A stretch of 64,000 nt of DNA from Streptomyces hygroscopicus (GCF_026168105.1 NZ_LBMW01000038.1:1-64000), one strand, 5' to 3'. Positions 42,202 to 51,402 are shown, numbered from the stretch's first letter. Notes: generated from the sequence alone by a model not told the origin. A program made the numbers and translations.

Positions 42202-42714
42202 ATGACTGCGCAGACGCAGAGGGCCGTGCTGGCAGGCGGATGCTTCTGGGGGATGGAGGAGCTGATCCGCCGACTCCCGGGCGTGACGGCGACCCGGGTC
42301 GGTTACACGGGGGGTGATGTGCCCAATGCGACGTACCGCAACCACGGCACGCACGCGGAGGCCATTGAGATCCTTTTCGACCCGGCGAAGACCGACTTCC
42401 GTGCGCTCCTGGAGTTCTTCTTCCAGATCCACGACCCGAGCACCAAGAACCGCCAGGGCAATGACATCGGCCTCAGTTACCGCTCGGCGATCTACTACGT
42501 GGACGACGAGCAGAAGCGGATCGCCGAGGACACGATCGCTGATGTGGACGCCTCCGGACTGTGGCCCGGCAAGGTCGTCACCGAAGTGGAGCCGGTCGGC
42601 CCCTTCTGGGAGGCCGAGCCCGAGCACCAGGACTACCTGCAGCGTTACCCGGACGGCTACACCTGCCACTTCCCGCGCCGGGGATGGCGGCTGCCCGCCC
42701 GTGCGGAGGGCTGA
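42202..42714 (+). CDS. msrA: peptide methionine-S-sulfoxide reductase
   Basis: A 170-residue MsrA. The catalytic Cys14 is in GGCFWGMEELIRRLPGV, followed by GYTGG, the YRNHGTHAEAIEILFDP segment and a HQDYLQRYPDGYTCHFPRR end. It repairs oxidised methionine in proteins using thioredoxin. Its C-terminus lacks the GLGGTGVSC resolving-cysteine tail of the other common MsrA type; a Cys in the YTCHF segment may serve instead. A strong GGAGG lies before ATG 42202. Remnants of the other MsrA type flank it on the opposite strand. Confidence 0.93.
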   Translation: MTAQTQRAVLAGGCFWGMEELIRRLPGVTATRVGYTGGDVPNATYRNHGTHAEAIEILFDPAKTDFRALLEFFFQIHDPSTKNRQGNDIGLSYRSAIYYVDDEQKRIAEDTIADVDASGLWPGKVVTEVEPVGPFWEAEPEHQDYLQRYPDGYTCHFPRRGWRLPARAEG

Positions 42715-42827
42715 CCACGAGGTGGCCGGGTGAAGGTGGCCGGGTGAAGGTGGAGGGCCGCTCGGCCGCGGGTCGCGTCGTTGCCCCCATCGCCGAGCTG
42801 GGACCTTCGATGCGGAAGCCGTGCGGC

Positions 42828-43030
42828 TCAGCCGTCGGTCGTGGTGGCACCGGTGGGGCAAGGCGCGCCCGAGTTCGTCTCGAACGGGGTACTTAGCTTG
42901 ACCCCCGTCCCGCCGAGCCCGCAGTACCCGCCCGGGTTCTTGGTGTCCGAAAGGTACTGCTGGTGATAGCCCTCCGCCGGGTAGAACTCGCGGCCCTCCG
43001 CCGGGAGCAGTTCCGTGGTGGTGCGCGCTC
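42828..43030 (-). pseudogene. remnant of a second msrA (C-terminal part)
   Basis: The minus strand reads TTTELLPAEGREFYPAEGYH, then a QQYL segment and NPGGYCGLGGTGV, the recognisable C-terminal third of an MsrA of the GLGGTGV type. It diverges after GTGV, where VSCP-like sequence is expected, and ends at 42828. No catalytic GCFWG N-terminal half is present upstream. A 14-bp direct repeat GTGGCCGGGTGAAG pair lies at about 42722-42749. Confidence 0.7.
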
Positions 43031-43172
43031 CTCCGGGAATTCCGGGCGGCGGCCCGGTTCGGTGCCGCGGCGCCTCTGCGCGCCCCGAGCCGTGCCTTTG
43101 CCGTACCGAGCAGCCCCCTGTCGCACCGGGCTGTCGCACCGGGCGGACAGCTCTTCGTGGCCGTGGCCGTGG

Positions 43173-44291
43173 TCAGTGGGGCAGCGTGGCCGGGCTTCCT
43201 CCGTTCGCCTCGTAGCCCGCCACCGCCAGAGCGCGGTAGATCGCGTAGTCCGCGGCCGGGTCGGCGGTGAGGGTCCAGGGGAGAGCGCCCACATGGCCGT
43301 CGACGTGGACCAGTTGCGCCATCGCCTCCGTCCAGCGCTCGCCGCGGACCAGGAAGAACATCAGCAGATGGCGGACGTGCGCCAGCATCGGGTCGTCCGC
43401 GCGAGCCGACTGCACCGCGTAGAGGGCGCCGTGGATCGCCTTCGTGACGACCTCGCTCCGGTAGAAGCTGCTGACCAGGTTCACCTCGGGCAGGTGCTCG
43501 AAGACCGCGAAGAGGGGCATGGCGGCCAGCAGGGAACCCCGGGGCGCCCGGGCCGCGGCCGCCTCGGCGAAGGAGTACGCCAGCTCCCGGGAGCCGTGCC
43601 ACTTCTCGCACCAGTAGTGCAGCGCCGCCAGGTGGGCTCCCATGTGGGTCGGCGCGCGGTCCAGGATCCTCAGCCACAGCTGCTCGAACTCCGGCTGCGG
43701 GTAGCCGAGTCCGCGGGCCACCGAGAGCTCGACGATGTACGGGACGGGGTCACCGGGGGCCAGCAGCGCCGCCTCCGCGCATGCCGCCTTCGCCTCCTCC
43801 ATGATGATGCGGAACTCGTCCGTCCCCGGCGTCGACGTGCGCCACGCCTGCTGCGCCAGGAACTCCGCGTGCACGGCCGCACTGCCCGCGTCCTTGGGGG
43901 CCTCGGCCCGCCACACCCGCAGCCACTGACCGCCCGGCGTCTCGCTCACCCCGCCGGGCCGCTGCTGCAGCTCCAGGGACGCGGCACCCGCGAAGGCCTG
44001 CACGCGCTGCCAGCGCGTCTCGCCCTCGGGCTCCGTGCCGGCGAGGAGCTGTGCGGCCGCGCGGTGGTCCTGGGAGCGCTGGACGACGTCCAGGACGTCC
44101 AGCAGGTCCTGGTCGGGGCCGGGCATCCGGACGTCCAGCTCCTCCTGGCGCACAAAGCCGTAGTTCGCCGGGTCCGCGGCGTCCGGGTCGCCCGGAGCGA
44201 CCTGCTGGATGCCCGAGCGCCTGCGCATGAGGACGGGCAGCAGGACAATGCTGAACAGCGCCAGCGCCATCAGGACCCAGAGAATCGCCAT
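43173..44291 (-). CDS. membrane-anchored TPR-like hypothetical protein
   Basis: A 372-residue protein: one N-terminal membrane helix (about residues 3-21, followed by RRRSG), then a large helical soluble domain rich in Ala, Leu and Trp with helix-turn-helix periodicity resembling TPR/Sel1-like repeats (for example HMGAHLAALHYWCEKWHGS). No catalytic motif recognised. The ATG at 44291 was chosen because the helix follows directly. It is divergent from the metB-type gene at 44478, an arrangement I recall as conserved in Streptomyces. Confidence 0.75.
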   Translation of the reverse strand: MAILWVLMALALFSIVLLPVLMRRRSGIQQVAPGDPDAADPANYGFVRQEELDVRMPGPDQDLLDVLDVVQRSQDHRAAAQLLAGTEPEGETRWQRVQAFAGAASLELQQRPGGVSETPGGQWLRVWRAEAPKDAGSAAVHAEFLAQQAWRTSTPGTDEFRIIMEEAKAACAEAALLAPGDPVPYIVELSVARGLGYPQPEFEQLWLRILDRAPTHMGAHLAALHYWCEKWHGSRELAYSFAEAAAARAPRGSLLAAMPLFAVFEHLPEVNLVSSFYRSEVVTKAIHGALYAVQSARADDPMLAHVRHLLMFFLVRGERWTEAMAQLVHVDGHVGALPWTLTADPAADYAIYRALAVAGYEANGGSPATLPH

Positions 44292-44477
44292 GTCCCAAGC
44301 GAACCAGACCGCTCCGACACTTGGCCAACCCGGTCTCCGCGCCTGTGGAAAACCACGTCGCAAACGATGTCGCAGTCGCCCTCGCAGCCGAGGTCGCCAC
44401 CGCCGTCACTCCCCCTTTCGACGCCCGTGGTCCCGCGCGGCGTCATCCCCGTCGCGGGCGCACTACCCTCGGTTCCC

Positions 44478-45632
44478 ATGAGCGACAGGCACATCAGTCA
44501 GCATTTCGAGACCCTCGCGATTCACGCGGGGAACACCGCAGACCCTCTCACCGGGGCGGTCGTCCCGCCGATCTACCAGGTCTCCACCTACAAGCAGGAC
44601 GGCGTCGGCGGGCTGCGCGGCGGATACGAGTACAGCCGCAGCGCCAACCCGACCAGGACGGCGCTGGAGGAGAACCTCGCCGCCCTCGAGGGCGGCCTTC
44701 GCGGTCTCGCGTTCGCGTCCGGACTGGCGGCCGAGGACTGCCTGTTGCGTACGCTGCTCAGCCCCGGCGACCACGTGGTCATCCCGAACGACGCGTACGG
44801 CGGTACGTTCCGCCTCTTCGCCAAGGTCGTGTCGCGGTGGGGGGTGGACTGGTCGGTCGCCGACACCAGCGATCCGGCGGCGGTACGAGCCGCGCTCACC
44901 CCCAAGACCAAGGCCGTCTGGGTGGAGACGCCCTCGAACCCGCTGCTCGGCATCACCGACATCGCCGCCCTCGCCCAGATCGCCCGTGACGCGGGCGCCC
45001 GGCTCGTCGTCGACAACACGTTCGCGACCCCCTATCTGCAGCAGCCGCTCTCGCTGGGCGCGGATGTCGTCGTGCACTCCCTGACCAAGTACATGGGCGG
45101 CCACTCCGATGTCGTCGGCGGTGCGCTGATCGTGAACGACCGGGAGCTGGGCGAGCAGTTGGCGTACCACCAGAACGCGATGGGCGCGGTCGCGGGCCCC
45201 TTCGACTCCTGGCTGGTGCTGCGCGGCACCAAGACGCTCGCCGTCCGTATGGACCGGCACAGCGAGAACGCCGCCAAGGTCGCCGACATGCTCACCCGGC
45301 ACGCGCGCGTGACGCGTGTGCTGTACCCCGGTCTGCCTGAGCACCCCGGTCACGAGATCGCGGCGAAGCAGATGAAGTCGTTCGGCGGCATGGTCTCCTT
45401 CCAGGTCGAGGGCGGCGAGGAAGCGGCCGTGGAGGTCTGCAACCGCGCCAAGGTGTTCACGCTCGGTGAGTCCCTGGGCGGTGTGGAGTCCCTGATCGAG
45501 CACCCGGGGCGCATGACTCACGCGTCGGCGGCCGGCTCGGCCCTGGAGGTTCCCGCGGATCTCGTCCGGCTCTCCGTGGGCATCGAGAACGTCGACGACC
45601 TGCTGGCGGACCTGCAGCAGGCCCTCGGCTGA
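44478..45632 (+). CDS. metB: cystathionine gamma-synthase/gamma-lyase family PLP enzyme
   Basis: A 384-residue Cys/Met-metabolism PLP enzyme. The PLP lysine is Lys204 in HSLTKYMGGHSDVVGG; ETPSNPLLGITDI, DNTFATPYLQQPL and ESLGGVESLIEHP are family motifs, and YEYSRSANPTR carries the Tyr/Arg that bind PLP phosphate. It either makes cystathionine from a homoserine ester and cysteine or cleaves cystathionine to cysteine; sequence alone does not decide, and Streptomyces use the reverse pathway heavily. The ATG at 44478 gives MSDRHISQHFETLAIHAG. Confidence 0.92.
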   Translation: MSDRHISQHFETLAIHAGNTADPLTGAVVPPIYQVSTYKQDGVGGLRGGYEYSRSANPTRTALEENLAALEGGLRGLAFASGLAAEDCLLRTLLSPGDHVVIPNDAYGGTFRLFAKVVSRWGVDWSVADTSDPAAVRAALTPKTKAVWVETPSNPLLGITDIAALAQIARDAGARLVVDNTFATPYLQQPLSLGADVVVHSLTKYMGGHSDVVGGALIVNDRELGEQLAYHQNAMGAVAGPFDSWLVLRGTKTLAVRMDRHSENAAKVADMLTRHARVTRVLYPGLPEHPGHEIAAKQMKSFGGMVSFQVEGGEEAAVEVCNRAKVFTLGESLGGVESLIEHPGRMTHASAAGSALEVPADLVRLSVGIENVDDLLADLQQALG

Positions 45633-45700
45633 GCGCGGTCCCAGCGGTCTCACCGGTTTCCGGGCCCCACCGGTTGCCAGGTGTCACCGGGTGCCGGTTC

Positions 45701-45949
45701 TCACCAGTCGCTGACGGGGGGAGTCGTCGTCGACGGCGGCTCCACCCAGGGCCGGGCGACCGACGCCCAGATCGTGAAGGCGAGGGCGGCGGCGAGCAGC
45801 ACCAGCCACAGCAGGCGGCGCGCCGTCGTCCGGCGGCGCAGCATGCGGCTGCCGCGCCGTACCACCTCCGCGTGCAGATCGGGCGGCACGGGGGGCGGTG
45901 TCCGCTCCAGCATCCGCCGCACGGCCGCTTCCCGCTCGGGCAGGTTCAC
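45701..45949 (-). CDS. small single-helix membrane protein next to sigma factor gene
   Basis: An 82-residue protein with a charged cytoplasmic N-terminus (MNLPEREAAVRRMLERTPPP), one membrane helix (about residues 45-64) and a short Pro/Thr-rich exterior. It follows the sigma factor gene by 61 bp on the same strand. The position and build suggest an anti-sigma-like partner, but the zinc anti-sigma motif HxxxCxxC is missing, so this is only a suggestion. Confidence 0.7.
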   Translation of the reverse strand: MNLPEREAAVRRMLERTPPPVPPDLHAEVVRRGSRMLRRRTTARRLLWLVLLAAALAFTIWASVARPWVEPPSTTTPPVSDW

Positions 45950-46010
45950 CGGTCACCTCCGTTGCCGCACGGCTCCCGAGGAGCGACGCTCGGGGCGCGG
46001 CAGGGCACTC

Positions 46011-46514
46011 TCACGACGGCGCCACCTTCGCGCCCGGTACCGAGGGTGCCGGCTCCCGCGGGGGATGCAGCAGGGTCGCCATGGCCCGTGCACAGATCGT
46101 GCGCACGCGCTCGGTGGGCAGCCCCAGCAGGGCGGCCGTCTGTTCCTCGGCGACGCCCTCGTACAACCGGAGAACGAGGACGAGCCGCTCCTGGGGCGAC
46201 AGGTCCGCGAGGACGCTGGCGGAGTGCGGCCGGTGCCGGCCGAGCGCCCCGTACTGGTGCCACGCCCCGCGCGCGAAGCGGGTGGCCAGGTGCTGGCGTG
46301 CCCGGTCGTAGGGGTCCTCGCCGCGCAGCCGGTCCCAGGAGGCGTACGTCTGGGCGAGGGCGAGGGTGAGCAGCCGGCGCGCGCGGGGGTTGTCGTCCGG
46401 GGCCTCCGCGGTGAGCAGCGTGGCGGCGTGCAGCAGCCGTCCGGCCGCGCCCGCGACGAACTCCTCGAACTCCCGGGCTCGGCGGGCGCCTCGGGACGCA
46501 TGCCGTTCTCGCAC
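46011..46514 (-). CDS. SigE-family ECF-type sigma factor
   Basis: A 167-residue sigma-70-like protein. The N-terminal half (REFEEFVAGAAGRLLHAATL and following) resembles region 2 of the so-called SigE family, although the expected promoter-melting segment is weak. Region 4 is clear: LADLSPQERLVLVLRLYEGVAEEQTAALLGLPTERV. GTG 46514 gives the usual length; the frame is open to 46694 but without conserved sequence. Weak region 2 suggests divergent promoter use or reduced activity. The small membrane protein downstream is a possible regulator. Confidence 0.78.
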   Translation of the reverse strand: MRERHASRGARRAREFEEFVAGAAGRLLHAATLLTAEAPDDNPRARRLLTLALAQTYASWDRLRGEDPYDRARQHLATRFARGAWHQYGALGRHRPHSASVLADLSPQERLVLVLRLYEGVAEEQTAALLGLPTERVRTICARAMATLLHPPREPAPSVPGAKVAPS

Positions 46515-46727
46515 CGCTCCTCCCGCCTGAGGGCGATCCTGAGGGGATCGGGACCCGCCGTGCGCGGAAGCGGACGCTACGCCCGAAAGAAGGGCGCGTA
46601 CGGCGCTTCGGACCGCGTACGGAAGGGTCCCGCTCTCATATGAGACCGGGTGCGCCCCGGGGGTCAAGAGCCGGGAGCCCCCACTCGCGGGCATGTCGCC
46701 GTGATGACGTACGACATGCCCCTGGGC

Positions 46728-47249
46728 TCAGGACGTCGGCTCGGACTCCGCCACCGGAACGCCCTGTGCGGCCTGGCGGGCGGAGAGGGCGACGTTGAAG
46801 CGGGTGAGCAGCGTGCAGAACGCCTCGCGCTCCTCCGGCGTCCAGTCGTGCGTCAGTTCGGCCATCAGCTGTCGCCTGGAGGAGCGCACTTCCTCCAGGC
46901 GGGACAGCCCGCGGGGGGAGAGCTGGAGCACCACGGCGCGGCCGTCCTCGGGGTGCGAGGTGCGCTTGACGAGACCGGTGTCGACGAGCGGGGCCACCTG
47001 CCGGGTGACCGTCGAGGAGTCGATGCCCATGCTCGCGGCGAGCGCCTTGACACCCATCGGGCCCTCTTTGTCGAGGCGGTTGAGCAGCAGGTACGCGGCG
47101 CGGTCCATGGAGTTGCGCACCTGCCCGACCCCGCCGAGCCGCGTCTGTTCGGCACGGCGTGCGAACACCGCGACCTCGTGCTGCAGCGTGTCCAGAAGAC
47201 CGGTGTCACCGACGGTCGTCATGTCCATCGACATTTCAGGTGTGGGCAT
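46728..47249 (-). CDS. MarR-family transcriptional regulator
   Basis: A 173-residue winged-helix regulator. DNA-binding part at about residues 65-125 (GVKALAASMGIDSSTVTRQV, VDTGLVKRTSHPEDGRAVVL, with the wing DGRA). It probably dimerises through N- and C-terminal helices. It is divergent from ilvA with about 150 bp between starts. MarR proteins often control the divergent gene or a nearby exporter; the ABC exporter two genes on is a possible target. Start may be ATG 47249, 47231 or 47222. Confidence 0.92.
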   Translation of the reverse strand: MPTPEMSMDMTTVGDTGLLDTLQHEVAVFARRAEQTRLGGVGQVRNSMDRAAYLLLNRLDKEGPMGVKALAASMGIDSSTVTRQVAPLVDTGLVKRTSHPEDGRAVVLQLSPRGLSRLEEVRSSRRQLMAELTHDWTPEEREAFCTLLTRFNVALSARQAAQGVPVAESEPTS

Positions 47250-47396
47250 GGCCGGGGGCTCACTTCATGCGTGGGGAGCTGGGTTGGGGGACAGGGTACG
47301 CGGCCGGGGCGCGGGGTGTACCTTCGCTGCGCAAACCCGGTCCCGGCCCTTGGTCACACCCGCTGCGGACGGGCGTGAACTGCGAGACTGGTGTTC

Positions 47397-48626
47397 ATGA
47401 GCTACAGCACGGCCGACTCCTTGCCGACGGTGACGCTGGACGACGTACGCGGCGCCCAGAAGATGCTCTCGGGCGTCGCACGCGTCACCGCGATGGAGGG
47501 AAGCAGGCATCTGTCCCAGCTGGTCGGCGCGCCGGTGCACCTCAAGTGCGAGAACCTGCAGCGGACCGGGTCGTTCAAGCTGCGTGGCGCGTACGTGCGG
47601 ATCGCGGGGCTGCTGCCCGAGGAGCGGGCCGCGGGTGTCGTCGCCGCGAGCGCGGGCAACCACGCGCAGGGCGTCGCCCTGGCGTCCGCGCTGCTCGGTG
47701 TGCATTCCACGGTCTTCATGCCGAAGGGCGCCCCGCTGCCGAAGATCAGCGCGACCCGCGAGTACGGCGCCGAGGTGCGGCTGCACGGCCAGGTCGTGGA
47801 CGAGACGCTGGCCGCCGCCCAGGAGTACGCGGCCGAGACGGGCGCGGTGTTCATCCACCCGTTCGACCACCCGGACATCGTCGCGGGACAGGGCACGGTC
47901 GGCCTCGAGATCCTGGAGCAGTGCCCGGAGGTGCGCACGGTCGTCGTCGGTATCGGGGGCGGCGGGCTGGCCGCCGGTATTGCCACCGCGGTGAAGGCGC
48001 TGCGCCCGGACGTGCGGGTGGTGGGAGTGCAGGCGGAGGGCGCGGCCGCCTATCCGCCGTCGCTGGCGGCCGGGCGCCCGGTGTCGGTCGAGACGTCGGC
48101 CACGATGGCCGACGGGATCAAGGTGGGGCGGCCCGGTGACGTGCCGTTCCGGATCGTCCACGATCTGGTGGACGAGGTCCGTACGGTCTCCGAGGACGCG
48201 CTGTCGGCCGCCGTGCTGCTCTGCCTCGAGCGGGCCAAGCTGGTTGTCGAGCCGGCCGGGGCGAGCCCCGTGGCCGCGCTGCTCAGTGACCCCGGCGCCT
48301 GCGAGGGACCGGTGGTCGCGGTGCTGTCCGGCGGCAACGTCGATCCGCTGCTGCTGCAGCGCATCCTGCGGCACGGCATGGCCGCGCAGGGCCGCTTCCT
48401 CGCCGTGCGGCTGCGGCTGACCGACCGTCCGGGCGCCCTCGCGACGCTTCTCGCCGTGCTGTCGGCGGCCGACGCCAACGTCCTGGACGTGAGCCATGTG
48501 CGGACCGACCCGCGGCTCGGGCTCACGGAGGCGGAGGTCGAACTGCATCTGGAGACGAAGGGTCCGGAGCACTGCGCCGAGCTAGGCCACGCGCTGCGGG
48601 AGGCGGGTTACACGGTCATCGGCTGA
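47397..48626 (+). CDS. ilvA: threonine ammonia-lyase (dehydratase) with ACT domain
   Basis: A 409-residue fold-type II PLP enzyme turning threonine into 2-oxobutyrate and ammonia. PLP Lys61 is in RTGSFKLRGAY, the phosphate-binding loop in GIGGGGLAAGIA (about 185-196), and SAGNHAQGVALA near 86. The C-terminal ACT-like domain (about 335-409, FLAVRLRLTDRPGALATLL) suggests allosteric control, as in the short TdcB/IlvA-type enzymes. 2-Oxobutyrate feeds isoleucine and also propionyl-CoA, the substrate of the PccB system encoded in this window. The start may be GTG 47391 or ATG 47397. Confidence 0.92.
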   Translation: MSYSTADSLPTVTLDDVRGAQKMLSGVARVTAMEGSRHLSQLVGAPVHLKCENLQRTGSFKLRGAYVRIAGLLPEERAAGVVAASAGNHAQGVALASALLGVHSTVFMPKGAPLPKISATREYGAEVRLHGQVVDETLAAAQEYAAETGAVFIHPFDHPDIVAGQGTVGLEILEQCPEVRTVVVGIGGGGLAAGIATAVKALRPDVRVVGVQAEGAAAYPPSLAAGRPVSVETSATMADGIKVGRPGDVPFRIVHDLVDEVRTVSEDALSAAVLLCLERAKLVVEPAGASPVAALLSDPGACEGPVVAVLSGGNVDPLLLQRILRHGMAAQGRFLAVRLRLTDRPGALATLLAVLSAADANVLDVSHVRTDPRLGLTEAEVELHLETKGPEHCAELGHALREAGYTVIG

Positions 48627-48671
48627 GGCCGGGGCACGTTGTCGTAGCCGGGTGGGAAAATCCATTGAGAG

Positions 48672-48687
48672 ACGCGATACATCGCGT
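48672..48687. promoter_or_regulatory. inverted-repeat operator candidate of the ABC exporter
   Basis: ACGCGAT-AC-ATCGCGT, a 7-bp inverted repeat with a 2-base spacer, 45 bp upstream of the ATPase start. It has the style of TetR/PadR sites; no such regulator gene lies directly beside it. Confidence 0.6.
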
Positions 48688-48732
48688 TTATGGTGGGCAC
48701 CTCGCCAATCCCCGACGACGTGGAGAACTCAT

Positions 48733-49743
48733 ATGCCGGGCGCCATCTATGCCGAAGGCCTGGTGAAGACCTTCGGCGACGTAAAGGCTCTGGACGGCGT
48801 CGACCTCGATGTCCCCGAGGGCACCGTGCTGGGCCTCCTCGGACCGAACGGAGCGGGCAAGACCACCACGGTCCGCTGTCTGACGACCCTGCTGCGCCCC
48901 GACAGCGGCACGGCGGTCGTCGCGGGGATCGACGTGCTCAAGCATCCCGACGCGGTGCGCCGCTCGGTCGGTCTGTCCGGGCAGTTCGCCGCGGTCGACG
49001 AGTACCTGACCGGCCGCGAGAACCTCCAGATGGTGGGGCAGCTGTACCAGATGAGGGCGAAGGCGGCCAAGCAGCGGGCCGTCGAGCTGCTGGAGCAGTT
49101 CAACCTCACCGACGCCGCCGACCGCCCCACGAAGACGTACTCCGGCGGTATGCGCCGCCGCCTCGACCTCGCGGCGGCGCTGGTGGTCAGGCCCCCCGTT
49201 ATGTTCATGGACGAGCCCACGACCGGCCTCGACCCGCGCAACCGCCAGCAGCTGTGGGACGTGATCAAACAGCTTGTCTCGGGCGGGACGACGCTGCTGC
49301 TGACCACCCAGTATCTCGAAGAGGCCGACCACCTGGCCCATGACATCTGTGTGGTCGACCACGGCCGTGTCATCGCCCGCGGCACCTCCGACCAGCTCAA
49401 GGCGCGGACGGGTGGAGAGCGCGTCGAGGTCGTCGTGCACGAGCGCGAGCACATCACGGCCGCCGCCGAGGTGCTGCGCGGCTTCGGCAAGGGCGACACC
49501 ACGGTCGAGGAGCACACCCGCAAGCTCACCGTTCCCGTCACCGGCGGCCCCAAGCTCCTCGCCGAGGTCATCCGGGAGCTGGACTCCCGGGGCATCGAGA
49601 TGGACGACATAGGACTGCGCCGCCCCACTCTGGACGACGTCTTCCTGTCCCTGACCGGCCACGCCGCCGAGGAGAAGCCCGAGGAGAACGGCACGGTCGC
49701 CAACCCCAAGGCCCGCAAGCGCACAAAGGAGACCGCCCAATGA
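48733..49743 (+). CDS. ABC-2 type exporter ATPase (DrrA family)
   Basis: A 336-residue ATPase of the daunorubicin-resistance type. Walker A GPNGAGKTTTV (about 38-48), signature YSGGMRRRLDLA (about 138-149), Walker B VMFMDEPTTGLDP (about 158-170) and a C-terminal DrrA-type extension that contacts the permease. It powers export of a hydrophobic compound. The ATG at 48733 follows GGAG. The downstream permease gene overlaps by four bases (ATGA), so the two subunits are made together. Confidence 0.94.
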   Translation: MPGAIYAEGLVKTFGDVKALDGVDLDVPEGTVLGLLGPNGAGKTTTVRCLTTLLRPDSGTAVVAGIDVLKHPDAVRRSVGLSGQFAAVDEYLTGRENLQMVGQLYQMRAKAAKQRAVELLEQFNLTDAADRPTKTYSGGMRRRLDLAAALVVRPPVMFMDEPTTGLDPRNRQQLWDVIKQLVSGGTTLLLTTQYLEEADHLAHDICVVDHGRVIARGTSDQLKARTGGERVEVVVHEREHITAAAEVLRGFGKGDTTVEEHTRKLTVPVTGGPKLLAEVIRELDSRGIEMDDIGLRRPTLDDVFLSLTGHAAEEKPEENGTVANPKARKRTKETAQ

Positions 49744-50597
49744 GTTCCGGCCCCGAAGCGGTGCCCGCCGCGGCGTCCTCGAACGTCTTCAGCCAGTCCG
49801 TCCGGGACTCGCTGGTCGTCGCCAAGCGCAATCTGATCCGCATGACCCGGATCCCGGAGATGGTGATCTTCGGGCTGATCCAGCCGATCATGTTCGTCGT
49901 GCTGTTCAGCTATGTCTTCGGCGGCTCGATGGAGATAGGCGGCAGCAACAGCCCCGCGGCCTACCGCAACTTCCTGATGGCGGGCATCTTCGCCCAGACC
50001 GTCACGTTCGCCACGGCGGGAGCCGGCGCGGGCATCGCCGACGACATGCACAAGGGGCTCATCGACCGCTTCCGCTCCCTGCCCATGGCCCGGGGCGCGG
50101 TGCTCACCGGGCGGACGCTCGCCGACCTCGTACAGACCGCACTGACCCTGCTGGTCCTCGCGGTCGTCGCCCTGCTGGTCGGCTGGCGGGTGGGCTCCGA
50201 CGCCGGCACCAACGCCGGTAAGGTGCTCGCCGCCTTCGGCCTGCTGCTCCTGACCGGGTACGCCTTCACCTGGATCGGCGCGCTGATCGGCCTCTCGGTG
50301 CGTACGCCGGAGGCGGCCACCTCCGGCGGGCTGATCTGGCTGTTCCCTGTCACGTTCATCTCGAACGCGTTCGTCGACTCCAGTCATATGACGCCCTGGC
50401 TGCGGCACATCGCCGAGTGGAACCCGTTCAGCGCAACCGTGCAGGCCTGCCGCACGCTCTTCGGCAACCCGGGGGCCTCGCCGTCGGACGCCTGGCCCAT
50501 GGCCCACCCCGTCTGGGCCTCGCTGATCTACTCGGTCCTGATCATCGCGATATTCCGGACCCTGGCGGTCCGCAAGTACCGCTCGGCGACGGCCTGA
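49740..50597 (+). CDS. ABC-2 type exporter permease (DrrB family)
   Basis: A 285-residue integral membrane protein with six hydrophobic segments and the ABC-2 features of DrrB-type permeases: RNLIRMTRIPEMVIFGLIQP at the N-terminus, GIADDMHKGLIDRFRSLPMA as the coupling-helix region, and FISNAFVDSSHMTPWLR before the last helix. It forms a heteromer with the ATPase encoded upstream. A terminator follows at 50686-50716. Natural substrate unknown; self-resistance or lipid/antibiotic export are the usual options. Confidence 0.94.
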   Translation: MSSGPEAVPAAASSNVFSQSVRDSLVVAKRNLIRMTRIPEMVIFGLIQPIMFVVLFSYVFGGSMEIGGSNSPAAYRNFLMAGIFAQTVTFATAGAGAGIADDMHKGLIDRFRSLPMARGAVLTGRTLADLVQTALTLLVLAVVALLVGWRVGSDAGTNAGKVLAAFGLLLLTGYAFTWIGALIGLSVRTPEAATSGGLIWLFPVTFISNAFVDSSHMTPWLRHIAEWNPFSATVQACRTLFGNPGASPSDAWPMAHPVWASLIYSVLIIAIFRTLAVRKYRSATA

Positions 50598-50685
50598 GCG
50601 GCGCCCTCCGGCCCGGGCCGGTAAGCCACCCCCGACTCGGGCGGGTGGAGCCCCGACCGGGCCGAAGCCGATCCGGGCATGCAAA

Positions 50686-50716
50686 GGCCCCCGGTGTCCC
50701 GAGGACGCCGGGGGCC
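50686..50716. terminator. bidirectional hairpin terminator
   Basis: A 14-bp stem (50686-50699 with 50703-50716, one G-T pair), between the convergent permease and greA genes. Confidence 0.85.
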
Positions 50717-50736
50717 TGCCGAAGGGGTTCGGGGGC

Positions 50737-51234
50737 TCAGCCCTGGTAGGGCTCGGCCTTGAGGATCTTCACCGCAGCCTTCTTGCCGTTCGGCAGCTCG
50801 TACTCGGCGTCCTCACCGACCTTCTTGCCGTTGACGCCCGTGCCCAGCGGGGACTGCGGTGAGTAGGTCTCGATGTCGGAGCTCGCGTACTCGCGGGACG
50901 CGAGCAGGAAGGTCAGGGTGTCGTCCTCGTCACCGTCGAAGGCGATGGTGACGACCATGCCGGGCGCCACCGCGCCATCGGCCGCCGGAGCCTCGCCGAC
51001 CTTGGCGTTCTCCAGGAGCTGGGTCAGCTGGCGCACACGGAGCTCCTGCTTGCCCTGCTCCTCCTTGGCCGCGTGGTACCCGCCGTTCTCACGCAGGTCG
51101 CCCTCCTCGCGCGCGGCCGCGATCTTGGCGGCGATCTCCGTGCGCGCGGGACCAGAAAGGTACTCCAGCTCGGCCTTGAGCTGGTTGTACGCCTCCTGGG
51201 TCAGCCAGGTGACGTTCTCGCTGGTCTGGGTCAC
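50737..51234 (-). CDS. greA: transcription elongation factor GreA
   Basis: A 165-residue GreA/B protein that stimulates RNA cleavage by backtracked RNA polymerase. The N-terminal coiled coil (about residues 10-80) includes LTQEAYNQLKAELEYLSG and, at its tip, REEGDLRENGGYHAAKEEQG with the acidic residues needed for activity. The C-terminal FKBP-like domain ends NGKKAAVKILKAE. GTG 51234 follows GAGGAG; the in-frame ATG at 51264 lies too far up. Confidence 0.96.
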   Translation of the reverse strand: MTQTSENVTWLTQEAYNQLKAELEYLSGPARTEIAAKIAAAREEGDLRENGGYHAAKEEQGKQELRVRQLTQLLENAKVGEAPAADGAVAPGMVVTIAFDGDEDDTLTFLLASREYASSDIETYSPQSPLGTGVNGKKVGEDAEYELPNGKKAAVKILKAEPYQG

Positions 51235-51402
51235 AGGTGCTCCTCGTCGGTACTGGGAATACAAAGCATCGCCCTACCCAGAAGAATGTTCGTCCATGGG
51301 TGGGCGAAACCACGAGCCTAACAATTCAGAGGCCGAAGGGGGAGGACATAAGCCATCAGAATTACGTCAGTGCAGGTCAGGCCTTGGGTGACAAGGGTGA
51401 CG

